A stretch of DNA of 64,000 bases from Acidobacteriota bacterium (GCA_020199775.1 JAIVJZ010000007.1:1-64000); one strand, 5' to 3'. Shown: positions 1 to 9,476, counted from the stretch's first letter. Numbers and translations: made by a program. The notes: generated from the letters alone by a model not told the origin.

Positions 1-1749
1 CCAGAAGTTGGGCGTGGCGAGCCATTCCTCGACCGTGTAGCCGAGCATCGTCTCGACGTAATCGCTGACGAAGTTGATCCGCTGGCTCGACTCGTCGGGC
101 ACGCCCCACGCCTCCCACACCACACCCGGCACGTTGCCCACCATCGCCTGCAAGTGTCGCCTCTGACTTTCGAGCAGAGACGCGAGACGGGTCTTCTCCG
201 CCTCCGCGCGCTTGCGCCTCGTCACGTCGCGCGCCACGCCCTCAATGGCGACGGGTTGGTCGCCCGCGTAAGAAACTCTCGTGCTCACTTCGAGCGTCAG
301 GCGGCGGCCGTCTCTGGTCACGATGTCAATTTCGTAGACGGTCGGGCTGGGGTCTTCGAGTTTGCGTTGCAACATCAGCTTCGCACGCTCAAGGTGATCC
401 GGCGCGACGACCTGTGAGATATTCAGGCCGCCCAGAATTTTCTCGCGCGTGTAGCCTGTGATCTCCGCCCCGGCGCGGTTGATCGAGAGATAGTTGCCCT
501 GTAGGTCGTGCGCGTAGATGATGTCGTTGGCGTTCTCCAGCAGGCTCCGGTAACGCTCCTCGCTGATGCGCAGCGATTCTTCGGCCTGCCTGCGGGCGGT
601 GATGTCCGTGTCCGAACCCGTCAGCCTGAAAGCCCGCCCCCCGGCATCTCTGAGCGCGACGCCCTGCGCGAGAAACCAGAGGTAGCGGCCGTCCTTGTGG
701 CGACGCCGGACTTCGACTTCGTAAAGCGGAACTTCGCCTTCGACGTGCGCCTTCGTGGCCGCGATGACCGTCTCTTTATCGTCCGGGTGGACGAGTTCGC
801 ACCATGCGCCCAAGTTGTTTTCCAGTTCGTCGTCCCTGTAACCGAGCAACGCCTTGAGGTTCGGGGACAAATAAAGATCGTCGGTGACGAGGTCTAAGTC
901 CCAGATGCCGACGCGCCCCGACTCGGCCGCGCGCTGGTAGCGCGATTCGCTTTCGCGTAGAGACTTCTCGGCCTGCTTGCGCTCCGTGATGTCGCGCGCC
1001 ACGCACACGTGCAGGCCGGGCATGACGTGCGCGCGCGCGCTCCACTCCAACTCGACGACGCTGCCGTCGGCGGCGCGCATCGGGAAGTTGCCGGCGTAGA
1101 CTCCCGTCTCGTTCAAAGTGGCGAAGGCGCGGCGCGCGTCCTCTCCCCTTTCGGGAAGGTGGTACGCGTTGAAGTGTGAGCCGACGAGCCGTTCGCGCGG
1201 CGTTTTCAGGATGCGGCACAGGCTCTCGTTGACGTCAATGAAGCGGCCGTCTTTATTCATCAACATGATGCCGTCGAGCGAGGTCTCGAAGAGCGCGCGG
1301 TAACGCGACTCGCTTTCGCGCAAGGCTTCTTCGGCGGCGACGCGCGCCGTGATGTCCTCGTGCATGAGCACGACTTCGCGCACGCGCCCCGCCTCGTCTT
1401 TGATCGGGTAAGCGACGGCCTTCGTCCAACGGCGCGGCTCGGCGTGACGCGTGATGTGTGGGATGGTCGCGTCGGGGTCGTACAGAACCGGGGGCATCTC
1501 GACGGCCTCACCGGCGAAGGCGCGCCGGATGTACGGCATGATCCCGTTCTCGACGAGTTGCTCGTCGGCGAGGATGTTGTAGCCTTCGAGTTGTTCCAGC
1601 ATCACGCCCCACAACTCTTCCCACGCGCGGTTGACGCGCAGGATGCGCCCGTCCGGCGACATGATCTGGATGCTGTGGGGTGATTGTTCGAGGATGGCGC
1701 GAAAGCGGTCGTCGGTGGCCGACTCGATTGTGCTGTCTTTGATGCCCAT
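1..1749 (-). CDS. Multi-PAS sensor protein, C-terminus beyond the left edge
   Basis: An uninterrupted frame of 583 codons runs from an ATG at 1749 to the first base of the window, so the C-terminal output domain is missing. Translation shows at least five consecutive PAS/PAC modules. Four are complete, at about residues 13-130, 140-260, 265-385 and 390-510, and a fifth begins near 530. The PAC-type endings are clear (for example DITERKQAEKSLRESESRY), and each module is joined by the ESRYR-type linker typical of chained PAS sensors. There is no membrane segment, so it is a cytoplasmic redox, ligand or light sensor. The output is most likely a histidine kinase, but a GGDEF domain cannot be excluded. 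Shadow frames in this stretch are longer than usual and should not be annotated. The start lacks a strong ribosome-binding site, and no closer in-frame start was found. Confidence 0.85.
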   Translation of the reverse strand, partial: MGIKDSTIESATDDRFRAILEQSPHSIQIMSPDGRILRVNRAWEELWGVMLEQLEGYNILADEQLVENGIMPYIRRAFAGEAVEMPPVLYDPDATIPHITRHAEPRRWTKAVAYPIKDEAGRVREVVLMHEDITARVAAEEALRESESRYRALFETSLDGIMLMNKDGRFIDVNESLCRILKTPRERLVGSHFNAYHLPERGEDARRAFATLNETGVYAGNFPMRAADGSVVELEWSARAHVMPGLHVCVARDITERKQAEKSLRESESRYQRAAESGRVGIWDLDLVTDDLYLSPNLKALLGYRDDELENNLGAWCELVHPDDKETVIAATKAHVEGEVPLYEVEVRRRHKDGRYLWFLAQGVALRDAGGRAFRLTGSDTDITARRQAEESLRISEERYRSLLENANDIIYAHDLQGNYLSINRAGAEITGYTREKILGGLNISQVVAPDHLERAKLMLQRKLEDPSPTVYEIDIVTRDGRRLTLEVSTRVSYAGDQPVAIEGVARDVTRRKRAEAEKTRLASLLESQRRHLQAMVGNVPGVVWEAWGVPDESSQRINFVSDYVETMLGYTVEEWLATPNFW

Positions 1750-1959
1750 GAGGATTTTGCAACGACCCCGCGCACGCCGGGATGCGCCATGTCCGCTTAC
1801 ACACTCTGCCCAGCGGAAGTTATGCTCGCCATATAAAACGCCTTTACATTCTAGTCCAAGTTTACGGATGCGGCTAGAAGGTCTTTGTTGCGCTTCATAT
1901 CTTTGCGCTATCCTTGTGCCTCGACCGGCGATTAGACATTGCGCCCGAGTCAACATCTT

Positions 1960-4557
1960 ATGCAGCCGCTTCCCATCGATTCGCTCCTGCCGGACATCCT
2001 CGCATCTTTACGTGATACGTCTCGACTGGTGATCGAAGCCCCGCCGGGAGCCGGCAAAACGACACGCATTCCGCCCGCGCTGCCGGATTCGGGTCTCGCC
2101 GCCGAAGGTGAGATATTGATTTTAGAGCCGCGCCGGATAGCCGCACGGCTGGCGGCGCGGCAGGTGGCAAGGGAGCGCGGCGAAAGACCCGGCGAAACAA
2201 TCGGTTACGAAGTGCGTTTTGAGAAAGCGACCGGGGCGCGGACGCGTTTGAAGTACGTCACCGAAGGCATCCTGATGCGGCGTCTGCTATCCGACCCGCA
2301 ACTCAAGGGCGTGAGCGTCGTCATCCTCGACGAATTTCACGAACGCCATCTGGAAGCCGATCTCGCGCTCGCGTTATTGAAGCGTTTGCAGCGAGCGTCG
2401 CGCCCCGACCTGCGGATCATCGTCATGTCCGCCACCCTCAACGCCGAACCCATCGCCCGCTTCCTCGGCGATTGCCCCGTCCTTCGCTCCGCGGGGCGTC
2501 GCTTCGAGGTCGATATCGAGCACCTGAACAGACCCGACGACAGGCCGCTTGCCGCGCAGGTGCAAACCGCCCTGCGCCGCCTGCTCGACGAGAGACTTGA
2601 CGGCGACGTGCTGGTTTTTCTTCCCGGCGCGGCGGAAATAAGGCGCGCGGCGGAAACCTGCGCGCCGCTCGCGGCCGAGTTTGATCTGCTCTTGTTGCCG
2701 CTGCACGGCGAGTTGTCTCTGGCCGAACAAGATCGCGCCGTGCGTCCCGCCGAACGACGCAAGATCATTTTGTCTACGAACGTCGCAGAGAGTTCCGTGA
2801 CGATTGAAGGCGTGGTGGCGGTGGTTGATTCGGGGCTGGCTCGCGTCGCGCAACATTCCCGGTGGTCGGGGTTGCCGGGTTTTAGCGTGACCCGTATCAG
2901 CCGTGCCTCTGCCGTGCAGCGTGCGGGGAGAGCAGGCCGGATGCGACCGGGGCGCGCATTGCGGCTCTACACGACGCAGGATTTTGCCGCGCGGGCGGAA
3001 TACGACGTGCCGGAAATTCTGCGTGCCGACCTCGCGGGGGCGTCGCTTGAGTTACACGCCATGGGCGTCGCAGACCTCAACTCGTTCGACTGGTTTGAAG
3101 CCCCGGCCGCGCACGCGCTGGAACAGGCCGAGTCTTTATTGACGAGCTTGGGCGCGCTGGACGACGAGCAGACAGTGACGGCGACGGGAAGACGCATGCT
3201 CCAACTGCCGCTCCATCCGAGACTCGCGCGCGTGGTCATCGAAGCCGAATCGAGGGGCGTTGCGGGCGCGGGCTATACCATCGCCGCGCTCCTCAGCGAG
3301 CGGTACATACGCGCCCGTCACCTGCTGTCGAAACCACACGAAGCCGAAACCAGGGCGCGTCCCGGAGTTCACGGCAAATCCGATCTGCTTAACCTGCTCG
3401 ACCTGTTTACGGAAGCGGCCGACAAGGATTTCGCCCCCGAAGTTCTCGACAGGTTGAATCTCAATTTGAAGGCTGTGCAAAGCGTCGAGCGAGTCCGCAG
3501 ACAATTGGAGCGACTGGCGGGAACCGAGAGGCGCAGGCGAAATCCTCCCGCCGGTATGGAAACGGAACTGCTCATCTCGATTCTCGCCGGTTATCCCGAC
3601 AGGGTGGCACGCCGTCGCAAGCTCACGGATAAAATATCGGGCGACAATCTCGAACTCTCCATGGCCGGTGGCGGTTCGGCGACGCTCATGCCTGAGAGCC
3701 TCGTGCGCGCGGAAGAGTTTCTCGTCGCCGTGGACGCGGAGGAGCGTCGCGGCAAGGGCGTCATGCGTGGGGGTTCGACCGTGGTGCGCCTCGCCAGCGC
3801 AATCGAACCCGAATGGCTGCTCGATCTGTTCGCGGAGAGGATTCGTGAGACGAGCCACGTCGAATGGAACGCGCAGACGGAGCGCGTCGAGACGGTGACG
3901 CGTCTTGTCTACGAAGAACTAACGCTTGATGAGAGTCGGAAAAGTGTAGCCGGTGGCGACGCGGTGACGGGCGTGCTGGCCGAAGCCGCTCTCGCGGCCG
4001 GGTACGAAGAGTTAATTGATCGGGAGGCGGTGAGTCGGTTTCTGGCGCGAGTTGAGGTTACGCGCGAGGCATGTCCCGAACTCGATCTGCCACTTCTGGG
4101 CGAAGATGACGTGCGCGCGGGCGTGTCGGCTTTATGTGAAGGCCGGAGCAGCTTTTCAGAATTGAGAGAGGCCGCGCGCGGCGGCGGTTTACTTCAAGTC
4201 CTGCACGCGAGATTGACGCCGGAGCAGGCGCGCATGTTGGCGAAGATGGCTCCGGAGCGCGCGGCTTTAGCTCGTGGAAGGATGGTGCGTATCAATTATG
4301 AAAGCCTCAAATCGCCATGGATCGCGTCGCGTCTACAAGACTTCTTCGGGATGAAAGAAGCCCCACGCATCGCGGGCGGTCGCGTGCCGCTCGTGCTGCA
4401 TCTGCTCGCGCCCAACGGGCGTGCGGTTCAGGTCACGACGGATTTAAACGGATTCTGGGTGCGGCATTACGCGCAGATTCGTCGAGAACTCGGCCGTCGT
4501 TACCCGCGTCATGCGTGGCCTGAAAATCCTCTCGCCCCTCACGCGGCACGACCGTGA
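1960..4557 (+). CDS. hrpB: ATP-dependent helicase HrpB
   Basis: This 865-residue superfamily 2 DEAH-type helicase has the full motif set. The P-loop PPGAGKTT is at about residues 28-35, the DEFHER box is at about 124-129, and SATL and QRAGRAGR (motif VI) follow. The C-terminal half shows the HrpB arrangement, ending in the conserved region with PLVLHLLAPNGRAVQVTTDL. Length is normal for HrpB (about 800-870). A TTG at 1939 would add seven residues, but the ATG at 1960 gives an N-terminus (MQPLPIDSLLPDIL) like that of known HrpB proteins. The cellular role of HrpB in RNA metabolism is poorly defined. The gene stands alone, divergent from the PAS sensor. Confidence 0.95.
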   Translation: MQPLPIDSLLPDILASLRDTSRLVIEAPPGAGKTTRIPPALPDSGLAAEGEILILEPRRIAARLAARQVARERGERPGETIGYEVRFEKATGARTRLKYVTEGILMRRLLSDPQLKGVSVVILDEFHERHLEADLALALLKRLQRASRPDLRIIVMSATLNAEPIARFLGDCPVLRSAGRRFEVDIEHLNRPDDRPLAAQVQTALRRLLDERLDGDVLVFLPGAAEIRRAAETCAPLAAEFDLLLLPLHGELSLAEQDRAVRPAERRKIILSTNVAESSVTIEGVVAVVDSGLARVAQHSRWSGLPGFSVTRISRASAVQRAGRAGRMRPGRALRLYTTQDFAARAEYDVPEILRADLAGASLELHAMGVADLNSFDWFEAPAAHALEQAESLLTSLGALDDEQTVTATGRRMLQLPLHPRLARVVIEAESRGVAGAGYTIAALLSERYIRARHLLSKPHEAETRARPGVHGKSDLLNLLDLFTEAADKDFAPEVLDRLNLNLKAVQSVERVRRQLERLAGTERRRRNPPAGMETELLISILAGYPDRVARRRKLTDKISGDNLELSMAGGGSATLMPESLVRAEEFLVAVDAEERRGKGVMRGGSTVVRLASAIEPEWLLDLFAERIRETSHVEWNAQTERVETVTRLVYEELTLDESRKSVAGGDAVTGVLAEAALAAGYEELIDREAVSRFLARVEVTREACPELDLPLLGEDDVRAGVSALCEGRSSFSELREAARGGGLLQVLHARLTPEQARMLAKMAPERAALARGRMVRINYESLKSPWIASRLQDFFGMKEAPRIAGGRVPLVLHLLAPNGRAVQVTTDLNGFWVRHYAQIRRELGRRYPRHAWPENPLAPHAARP

Positions 4558-4687
4558 GTGCCGACCGCCGCACATCATTCTTTAAGAGAAAATAAGCGCG
4601 GCATGGAGTAAGCGACCCAGCACGAGATCAACCCTACGTCGCGGCCTTGATTTATCGGCCGGAGAAAATCCTGATACCATCACGGAC

Positions 4688-5098
4688 ATGACCAAGGGAA
4701 AGAAGCATTACGTCGTCAAGCGCGCCGCGACGGGGTTGGGGTTATTCGCCACCGCCCCCATCCCGGCACACAAACGGATCATCGAGTACGTCGGCCGACT
4801 CCTCTCGAACGAAGAGGTGGAGAAGAGGCGCGGCAAGTATTTTTTCGGCGTCAACACGAAGTGGTCGATTGACGGCAGCGCGCGTTCAAACCTCGCGCGC
4901 TACATCAACCACTCGTGCAAGCCGAACGCCGAAGCGTTCATCTCCGGGCATCGGGTCTGGGTCTGGTCGAGGCGCAATATCAATGAAGGCGAAGAGATCA
5001 CCATCGACTACGGCAAGGAGTATTTTGACGACCACATCAAACCCGGAGGCTGCAAGTGTGACGCATGCCGCCGCAACAAGCCACGGCGGAGACCCTGA
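4688..5098 (+). CDS. SET-domain protein-lysine methyltransferase-like protein
   Basis: This compact 136-residue protein is almost entirely a SET domain. It has the GLGLFAT entry motif, the SAM/substrate motif RYINHSC (residues 71-77), the GEEITIDYG motif (101-109) with the catalytic-type Tyr108, and a short post-SET cysteine cluster (Cys122, Cys124, Cys127). These elements bind S-adenosylmethionine and position a lysine side chain. The protein substrate in bacteria is not known from the sequence. The size matches bacterial stand-alone SET proteins. No operon partner is evident: it lies 130 bases after hrpB and 138 bases before the S51-like gene. It is probably cytoplasmic. Confidence 0.88.
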   Translation: MTKGKKHYVVKRAATGLGLFATAPIPAHKRIIEYVGRLLSNEEVEKRRGKYFFGVNTKWSIDGSARSNLARYINHSCKPNAEAFISGHRVWVWSRRNINEGEEITIDYGKEYFDDHIKPGGCKCDACRRNKPRRRP

Positions 5099-5236
5099 TT
5101 AAGTTGCCCTTGTCCCGGCGCGAACAACCCGCAATATTTTTTCAGAGTTTTGGGGCGGGGGCGTTGAAGCGGTGTGGGTCAACTCAATGTCTGCAACTCG
5201 ACAACGGCGCGCGGCGATCCCTCACCCGTTTCAGAT

Positions 5237-5935
5237 ATGAATCAACCTGTACGGCCGATTTACCTTTTCGCGGATAGCCAACTCTTGTTCTGGAGGAATC
5301 AAGGAGTTCTCTTCCTCGATTCGCTCCGTCGATACCTCGCGCATGACTCTCTGAAGGCGGCGTACATAGGGGCTTCCAATGGCGATGCGCCGGAGTTCTA
5401 TCTCATCTTCGAGGCGGCCATGGAAGGCATCGGGATTCATAATTGTAGGATGATCCGCACCTCCTTCACGGCGGAAGATGAAGCATATCTGAATGAAGCC
5501 GACATCATTCTATTGGCCGGAGGAGATGTCGCGGCGGGGTGGAAATCATTCGGTGAGATGGGAATCAAAGAGTTGATCATCAGAAGATATTATGAGGGAG
5601 CTGTCTTGATGGGGACTTCCGCCGGGGCCGTCCAGCTCGGACTTTGCGGTTTGATAGACACAGGGCAGCCACCCGAAGAGTTGCTCGATACGTTCAAGCT
5701 GATTCCTTTCGTCATCGATGCCCATGACGAGAAGCGGAAATGGGCGAGACTCAAAAGAGCGATCCGCCTGTTGGACGGCGTCGCCAAAGGCATCGGCATA
5801 CCGACGGGCGGAGGGTTGATTTATTATCAGGATCAAAGCATCGAAGCTATCAGACACGCCCTGTCCGAATTCTCAATTCAGGACGGAGAGATCAGGGACG
5901 CTTTATTGATGCCGGACAATGAAGGGGCGGCTTAG
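5237..5935 (+). CDS. Peptidase S51-like (cyanophycinase / dipeptidase E fold) protein
   Basis: This 232-residue protein has the S51 signature. A GGD turn (ILLAGGD, about residues 91-97) is followed by the nucleophile elbow GTSAGA with Ser128. S51 enzymes are Ser-dependent hydrolases related to class I glutamine amidotransferases and include cyanophycinase and aspartyl dipeptidase. No signal peptide is visible, so it is expected to be cytoplasmic. A GTG at 5174 would extend the frame by 21 residues, but homology-like sequence begins at the ATG at 5237 (MNQPVRPIYLF). Which dipeptide or isoaspartyl substrate it cleaves cannot be told from the sequence. Confidence 0.8.
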   Translation: MNQPVRPIYLFADSQLLFWRNQGVLFLDSLRRYLAHDSLKAAYIGASNGDAPEFYLIFEAAMEGIGIHNCRMIRTSFTAEDEAYLNEADIILLAGGDVAAGWKSFGEMGIKELIIRRYYEGAVLMGTSAGAVQLGLCGLIDTGQPPEELLDTFKLIPFVIDAHDEKRKWARLKRAIRLLDGVAKGIGIPTGGGLIYYQDQSIEAIRHALSEFSIQDGEIRDALLMPDNEGAA

Positions 5936-6050
5936 GCGACGCCCGAAATTGGTCTGTGAACCTGCGAAGACACCTTAACGCGCTATGGTGTAGTATCTCG
6001 TAGAACAGGTGGACGTGAGGGTAATCGGGCGGCGTGTAAGGAGGAAGACA

Positions 6051-6866
6051 TTGACCCGGAACATCCTCGCCAGAAACAACGTGAAGGTCGGCGGTAATGG
6101 CACGCAGCCCATGCTGTTCGCACACGGCTTCGGCTGCGATCAGAACATGTGGCGTTTCGTGACCCCTGCGTTCGCGGACGACTACCGCATCGTCCTCTTT
6201 GATTATGTCGGCTCCGGGAAGTCCGATCTTCAAGCGTACAGCGCGGAACGTTACGGCAATCTCGACGGCTACGCGCAGGACGTGCTCGACGTTTGCGCCG
6301 AACTCGATTTGAAGGATGTCATCTTCGTCGGGCATTCGGTGAGCAGCGTGGTTGGGATGCTGGCCGCCATCCGCGAGCCGGAGCGGTTCGACCGCCTCAT
6401 CCTCGTCGGCCCTTCGCCCCGCTACATCAACGACCCGCCCGCCTACGTCGGGGGCTTCGACCGCTCCGATATAGTGGAACTGCTCGAAGTGATGGAGAAG
6501 AACTACATCGGCTGGGCTAACTTCCTCGCGCCCGTCGTGATGAAGAACCCTGAGCGACCCGAGTTGACGCGCGAGCTCGAAGAGAGCTTCTGCTCCACCG
6601 ACCCGAAGATCGCGCGGCGGTTCGCCGAGGCCACCTTCTTTTCCGACAACCGCGATGATCTGTCGAAGGTGCCCGTCCCGTCCCTCATCATGCAGTGTTC
6701 GGAGGACGCCCTCGCGCCGCTTGAGGTGGGCGAATACCTCTACCGGCACCTGCCGCAAAGCACGCTGCGCGTCATGCGAGCCACGGGTCATTGCCCGCAA
6801 ATGAGCCACCCGGAGGAGACCATACGGGTGATCAAGGAGTATCTGGCCGCCGAACGCTTTGCCTGA
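6051..6866 (+). CDS. rsbQ: RsbQ-like alpha/beta hydrolase (stress-signalling receptor hydrolase)
   Basis: This 271-residue alpha/beta hydrolase is closely similar to Bacillus subtilis RsbQ. The catalytic triad falls at the same residue numbers, Ser96 (GHSVSS), Asp219 and His247, and shared stretches such as [28 protein letters not shown] and MEKNYIGWA are visible. The start is placed at the TTG at 6051 because a strong AAGGAGG lies at 6038-6044 and the family N-terminus ([12 protein letters not shown]) begins there; the GTG at 6009 is less likely. In Bacillus, RsbQ works with the PAS phosphatase RsbP to sense energy stress. Here the next gene 28 bases on carries an RsbP-like PAS domain on a histidine kinase instead. 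It is cytoplasmic, with no signal peptide. Confidence 0.93.
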   Translation: MTRNILARNNVKVGGNGTQPMLFAHGFGCDQNMWRFVTPAFADDYRIVLFDYVGSGKSDLQAYSAERYGNLDGYAQDVLDVCAELDLKDVIFVGHSVSSVVGMLAAIREPERFDRLILVGPSPRYINDPPAYVGGFDRSDIVELLEVMEKNYIGWANFLAPVVMKNPERPELTRELEESFCSTDPKIARRFAEATFFSDNRDDLSKVPVPSLIMQCSEDALAPLEVGEYLYRHLPQSTLRVMRATGHCPQMSHPEETIRVIKEYLAAERFA

Positions 6867-6893
6867 GCGGCTCACGGCCGGTTCGTGAATCCG

Positions 6894-8438
6894 ATGGACG
6901 ATCTGCTCAATACAGCCCCTTGCGGCTTCCTGTCCTTCACCGACGACGGCAGGATCGTTCTCGTCAACGCCACGCTGCTGGACTTGCTCGGGTATGAACG
7001 CGACGAGTTGCAGGGGCGACACCTCGATTCCCTCCTGACCGTCGCCAGCCGCATCTTCTATCAAACTCACCTCTTCCCGCTCCTCAAACTGCACGATAGA
7101 GTGGACGAGGTCTACTTCTCTCTCCGGTCGAAGGATGGGGCTGAAATACCCGTGCTCGTCAACGCGGTGCGCCGCGAGCGCGGGGGCATTGTCGCCAACG
7201 AATGCGTCCTCATGCACACGCGCCAACGCAATCTGTATGAGGACGAGATTCTTCTGGCGAAGCGCGCGGCGGAGGAGGCCACGCGCGCCAAGGACGAATT
7301 TCTGGCCGTCGTCTCTCACGAACTGCGCACTCCTTTGACGGCCATCCTCGGTTGGGCGCGAATGCTGCAAATCGGGAAGCTCGACGAACGTTTGACGAGG
7401 CGCGCGTTGAACGCAATCGAGCGTAACGCGGAATCGCAGAACCAACTGATCGGGGACTTGCTGGATTTCTCGCGCATCATCTCCGGCAAGATACGTCTCG
7501 ATGTCGGCAGCGTCGAACTGGTGTCGGTCGTCGAGGCGTCCATCGACGTGGTCAGCCCCGCGGCCGACGCCAAGGGCATCAGGCTCCAGACCGTCCTCGA
7601 CCCGAAGGCCGGCCCCGTCTCCGGCGACCCCGAACGCTTGCAGCAGGTGATGTGGAACTTGCTGTCGAACGCAGTGAAGTTCACCCCGAAGGGCGGGCGC
7701 GTGCAAGTCCGGCTAGCGCGCGTAGATTCCAGCGTCGAAATCACCGTGAGCGACACAGGCGAGGGTATCAGCGCAGAGTTTCTGCCCTACGTCTTCGAAC
7801 GCTTCCGGCAGGCCGACAGCGCGACGACAAGGCGGCAGGCCGGACTCGGTTTAGGGATGGCGATCACGAAGCACCTCGTAGAGTTGCACGGCGGAACCAT
7901 CAGGGCGGATAGTCCGGGCGAAGGGCAGGGCTCAACCTTTATTCTGAGATTGCCTGTGATGATTGTTCATAACACGGAGCCCTTTGCCGATGTCGCTTCA
8001 GAGCCGCAGATTCCGGGTGTGGATTACCCGCAGGCTATGGAGTTGGCGAGGCTCGACGGAATTCACGTGCTTGTCGTCGATGACGAGCGAGACGCGCGCG
8101 AGTTGCTGACGGCCATACTGACGCAAAGCGGGGCGTTGGTGACGGCCGCGGCCGGCGTCACAGACGCCCTCGACAAGTTGCGACTGGTGACACCGGACTT
8201 GCTGGTGAGCGACATCGAAATGGCGAACGAGGATGGTTACACGTTGATTCGCAAGGTGCGAGTTTTGGAGGAGGAACGCGCCCGAAAAATCCCGGCCATC
8301 GCTTTGACGGCGCACGCCAGGTCTTCAGACCGTCTGCGTGCGCTCTCGGAAGGTTATCAGATGCACATGTCGAAGCCGATTGAACCGACCGAGCTAGTGC
8401 TCGCCATCGCTAACCTTACCGACAGAGAGCGGGCGTAA
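6894..8438 (+). CDS. Hybrid histidine kinase: RsbP-like PAS, HisKA, HATPase, receiver
   Basis: This protein has about 514 residues. Residues 1-110 form a PAS domain whose sequence (NTAPCGFLSF, FPLLKL, SKDGAEIPVLVNA) resembles the N-terminal PAS of RsbP. A HisKA helix follows, with His142 in SHELRTP, and then the ATPase domain with N, D (DTGEGIS) and GLGLGMAI boxes. A C-terminal receiver has VVDDE and phospho-acceptor Asp440 (VSDIEM), plus the conserved KP near the end. No membrane segment is present. The rsbQ-like gene immediately upstream suggests that the hydrolase supplies the signal to this PAS domain. The start is ATG 6894 or GTG 6885; neither has a strong ribosome-binding site. No transcription factor partner is adjacent, so the output is unknown. 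Confidence 0.9.
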   Translation: MDDLLNTAPCGFLSFTDDGRIVLVNATLLDLLGYERDELQGRHLDSLLTVASRIFYQTHLFPLLKLHDRVDEVYFSLRSKDGAEIPVLVNAVRRERGGIVANECVLMHTRQRNLYEDEILLAKRAAEEATRAKDEFLAVVSHELRTPLTAILGWARMLQIGKLDERLTRRALNAIERNAESQNQLIGDLLDFSRIISGKIRLDVGSVELVSVVEASIDVVSPAADAKGIRLQTVLDPKAGPVSGDPERLQQVMWNLLSNAVKFTPKGGRVQVRLARVDSSVEITVSDTGEGISAEFLPYVFERFRQADSATTRRQAGLGLGMAITKHLVELHGGTIRADSPGEGQGSTFILRLPVMIVHNTEPFADVASEPQIPGVDYPQAMELARLDGIHVLVVDDERDARELLTAILTQSGALVTAAAGVTDALDKLRLVTPDLLVSDIEMANEDGYTLIRKVRVLEEERARKIPAIALTAHARSSDRLRALSEGYQMHMSKPIEPTELVLAIANLTDRERA

Positions 8439-8453
8439 TGGTTGCCGCAGATT

Positions 8454-8681
8454 TTATTCCTGTCTCTCTCGCCGTCGGCCGAACAAGAAACACAGGTTCG
8501 CCCCCGCCGGTAAACATCTCTTATCTGAGACGTTTGAAATAATAGTCAGTCCTGTATCGACTCGTCGCACACCGCGAAATTCGAGCGACCGGGTCTCCAC
8601 TAATTCCCACCCTTCAGCCCCCGGCTTATTCAAGTCTTGCTCGCTCAGCGGCGCCGGGCGCGCGCCGTCCTGCGCCACCAC
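8454..8681 (-). CDS. Small DUF4177-like protein, start uncertain
   Basis: The frame gives about 75 residues beginning VVAQDGARPAPL and containing GAEGWELVETRSLEF, the pattern of DUF4177-type small proteins ('WEYKVV...LNxxGAEGWELV'). The in-frame sequence just upstream reads NWEYK, part of the same motif, but no ATG, GTG or TTG precedes it before a TGA near 8800. Only the two adjacent GTG codons at 8681 and 8678 could start translation, which would cut off the first strand. It may therefore be a decayed gene or use an atypical start. It is convergent with the histidine kinase gene. Function is unknown. Confidence 0.4.
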   Translation of the reverse strand: MVAQDGARPAPLSEQDLNKPGAEGWELVETRSLEFRGVRRVDTGLTIISNVSDKRCLPAGANLCFLFGRRRERQE

Positions 8682-8818
8682 CTTGTATTCCCAGTTCTTC
8701 CTCGCGGAGACTTGCGCTTTTATGCCGCGCGAGACCTCGTTGGCGCGAAGTCTCGCGCCAAGTTCCCACGACTCGATGAACGATGATCCCCCTTGAACAT
8801 GTCATCTCGCGGTTGAAA

Positions 8819-9319
8819 TCATACTCGCCCATAGCGGGCGGGTTGTTTTTCAGCGCAACCGTCTTGTTCTCCGGCAGGTGTATGCGTTTGCCACCTCTCC
8901 GCACGGCGGTGAGCGACGTGCTCGACCTTTGAGCCCTCGATCAGCCCGCAGATGTGCCCGGGCGCAAGTCCCACCTTGTCCCAATCCTTGAGCGTGTGCC
9001 TCAACTCCTTACGATAGCGGTGCAGCTCGCGAAGCCTCTCGTTGAGTTCCGCCATGCGCTTCCGCACGAGTTCGCGTACCTCGCCACAAGGGCTGTCGCC
9101 CTTTAGCGCGTCGTCGATGATCCGCTTAATCTCCACGAGCGTGAACCCGAGCGACTGCGCCCGCCTGATGAAGGCGAGCCGGTCGAGTACCTCCTCATCG
9201 TAAACGCGATAACCGCTGAAGGTGCGCGCGGGTCTATCCAAGAGATCAGCTTTTTCGTAGAACCTGAGCGTCTCAATACCGATGCCGCTCCGCTTCGAGA
9301 CCGCGCCGATCTTCAACAT
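8819..9319 (-). CDS. MerR family transcriptional regulator (metal-responsive type)
   Basis: Starting at the internal ATG 9319 gives 166 residues beginning MLKIGAVSKRSGIGIETLRFYEK, the canonical MerR winged-helix opening. A dimerisation coiled coil follows at about residues 75-125. Cysteines at SPCGEV and near GHICGLIEG sit where MerR metal sensors of the ZntR/CueR/HMR group coordinate metal. An extension to 9373 is possible but would add 18 residues not seen in the family. The C-terminal tail after about residue 125 is low-complexity and basic and may be poorly conserved. No target transporter is adjacent. MerR proteins activate promoters with long spacers. Confidence 0.85.
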   Translation of the reverse strand: MLKIGAVSKRSGIGIETLRFYEKADLLDRPARTFSGYRVYDEEVLDRLAFIRRAQSLGFTLVEIKRIIDDALKGDSPCGEVRELVRKRMAELNERLRELHRYRKELRHTLKDWDKVGLAPGHICGLIEGSKVEHVAHRRAERWQTHTPAGEQDGCAEKQPARYGRV

Positions 9320-9476
9320 CCGGCGCGCCTCTTCCTCGCCCACAATCCTCACTCCGCGTCTCAACTCGCGCATGCTCTCACTCCTCTTTGAATTAACTCA
9401 CACATCGATCATCAAGTCTGTAGTCAAGTCTGGAGTCAAGCGTTTTCTGGGAGCCCAAATCTTTAAAGGATTGACA

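Noticed and set aside
776-1219. Minus-strand open frame of 147 codons, and neighbouring frames at 1260-1511 and 1508-1804
   Set aside because: They are out of frame with the clear multi-PAS translation on the same strand that runs from 1749 to the left edge; their sequences are Arg-rich shadow translations.
5892-7706. 604-codon minus-strand open frame
   Set aside because: It lies antisense to the rsbQ-like and kinase genes, which have strong homology and ribosome-binding evidence. It is a high-GC antisense shadow despite its length.
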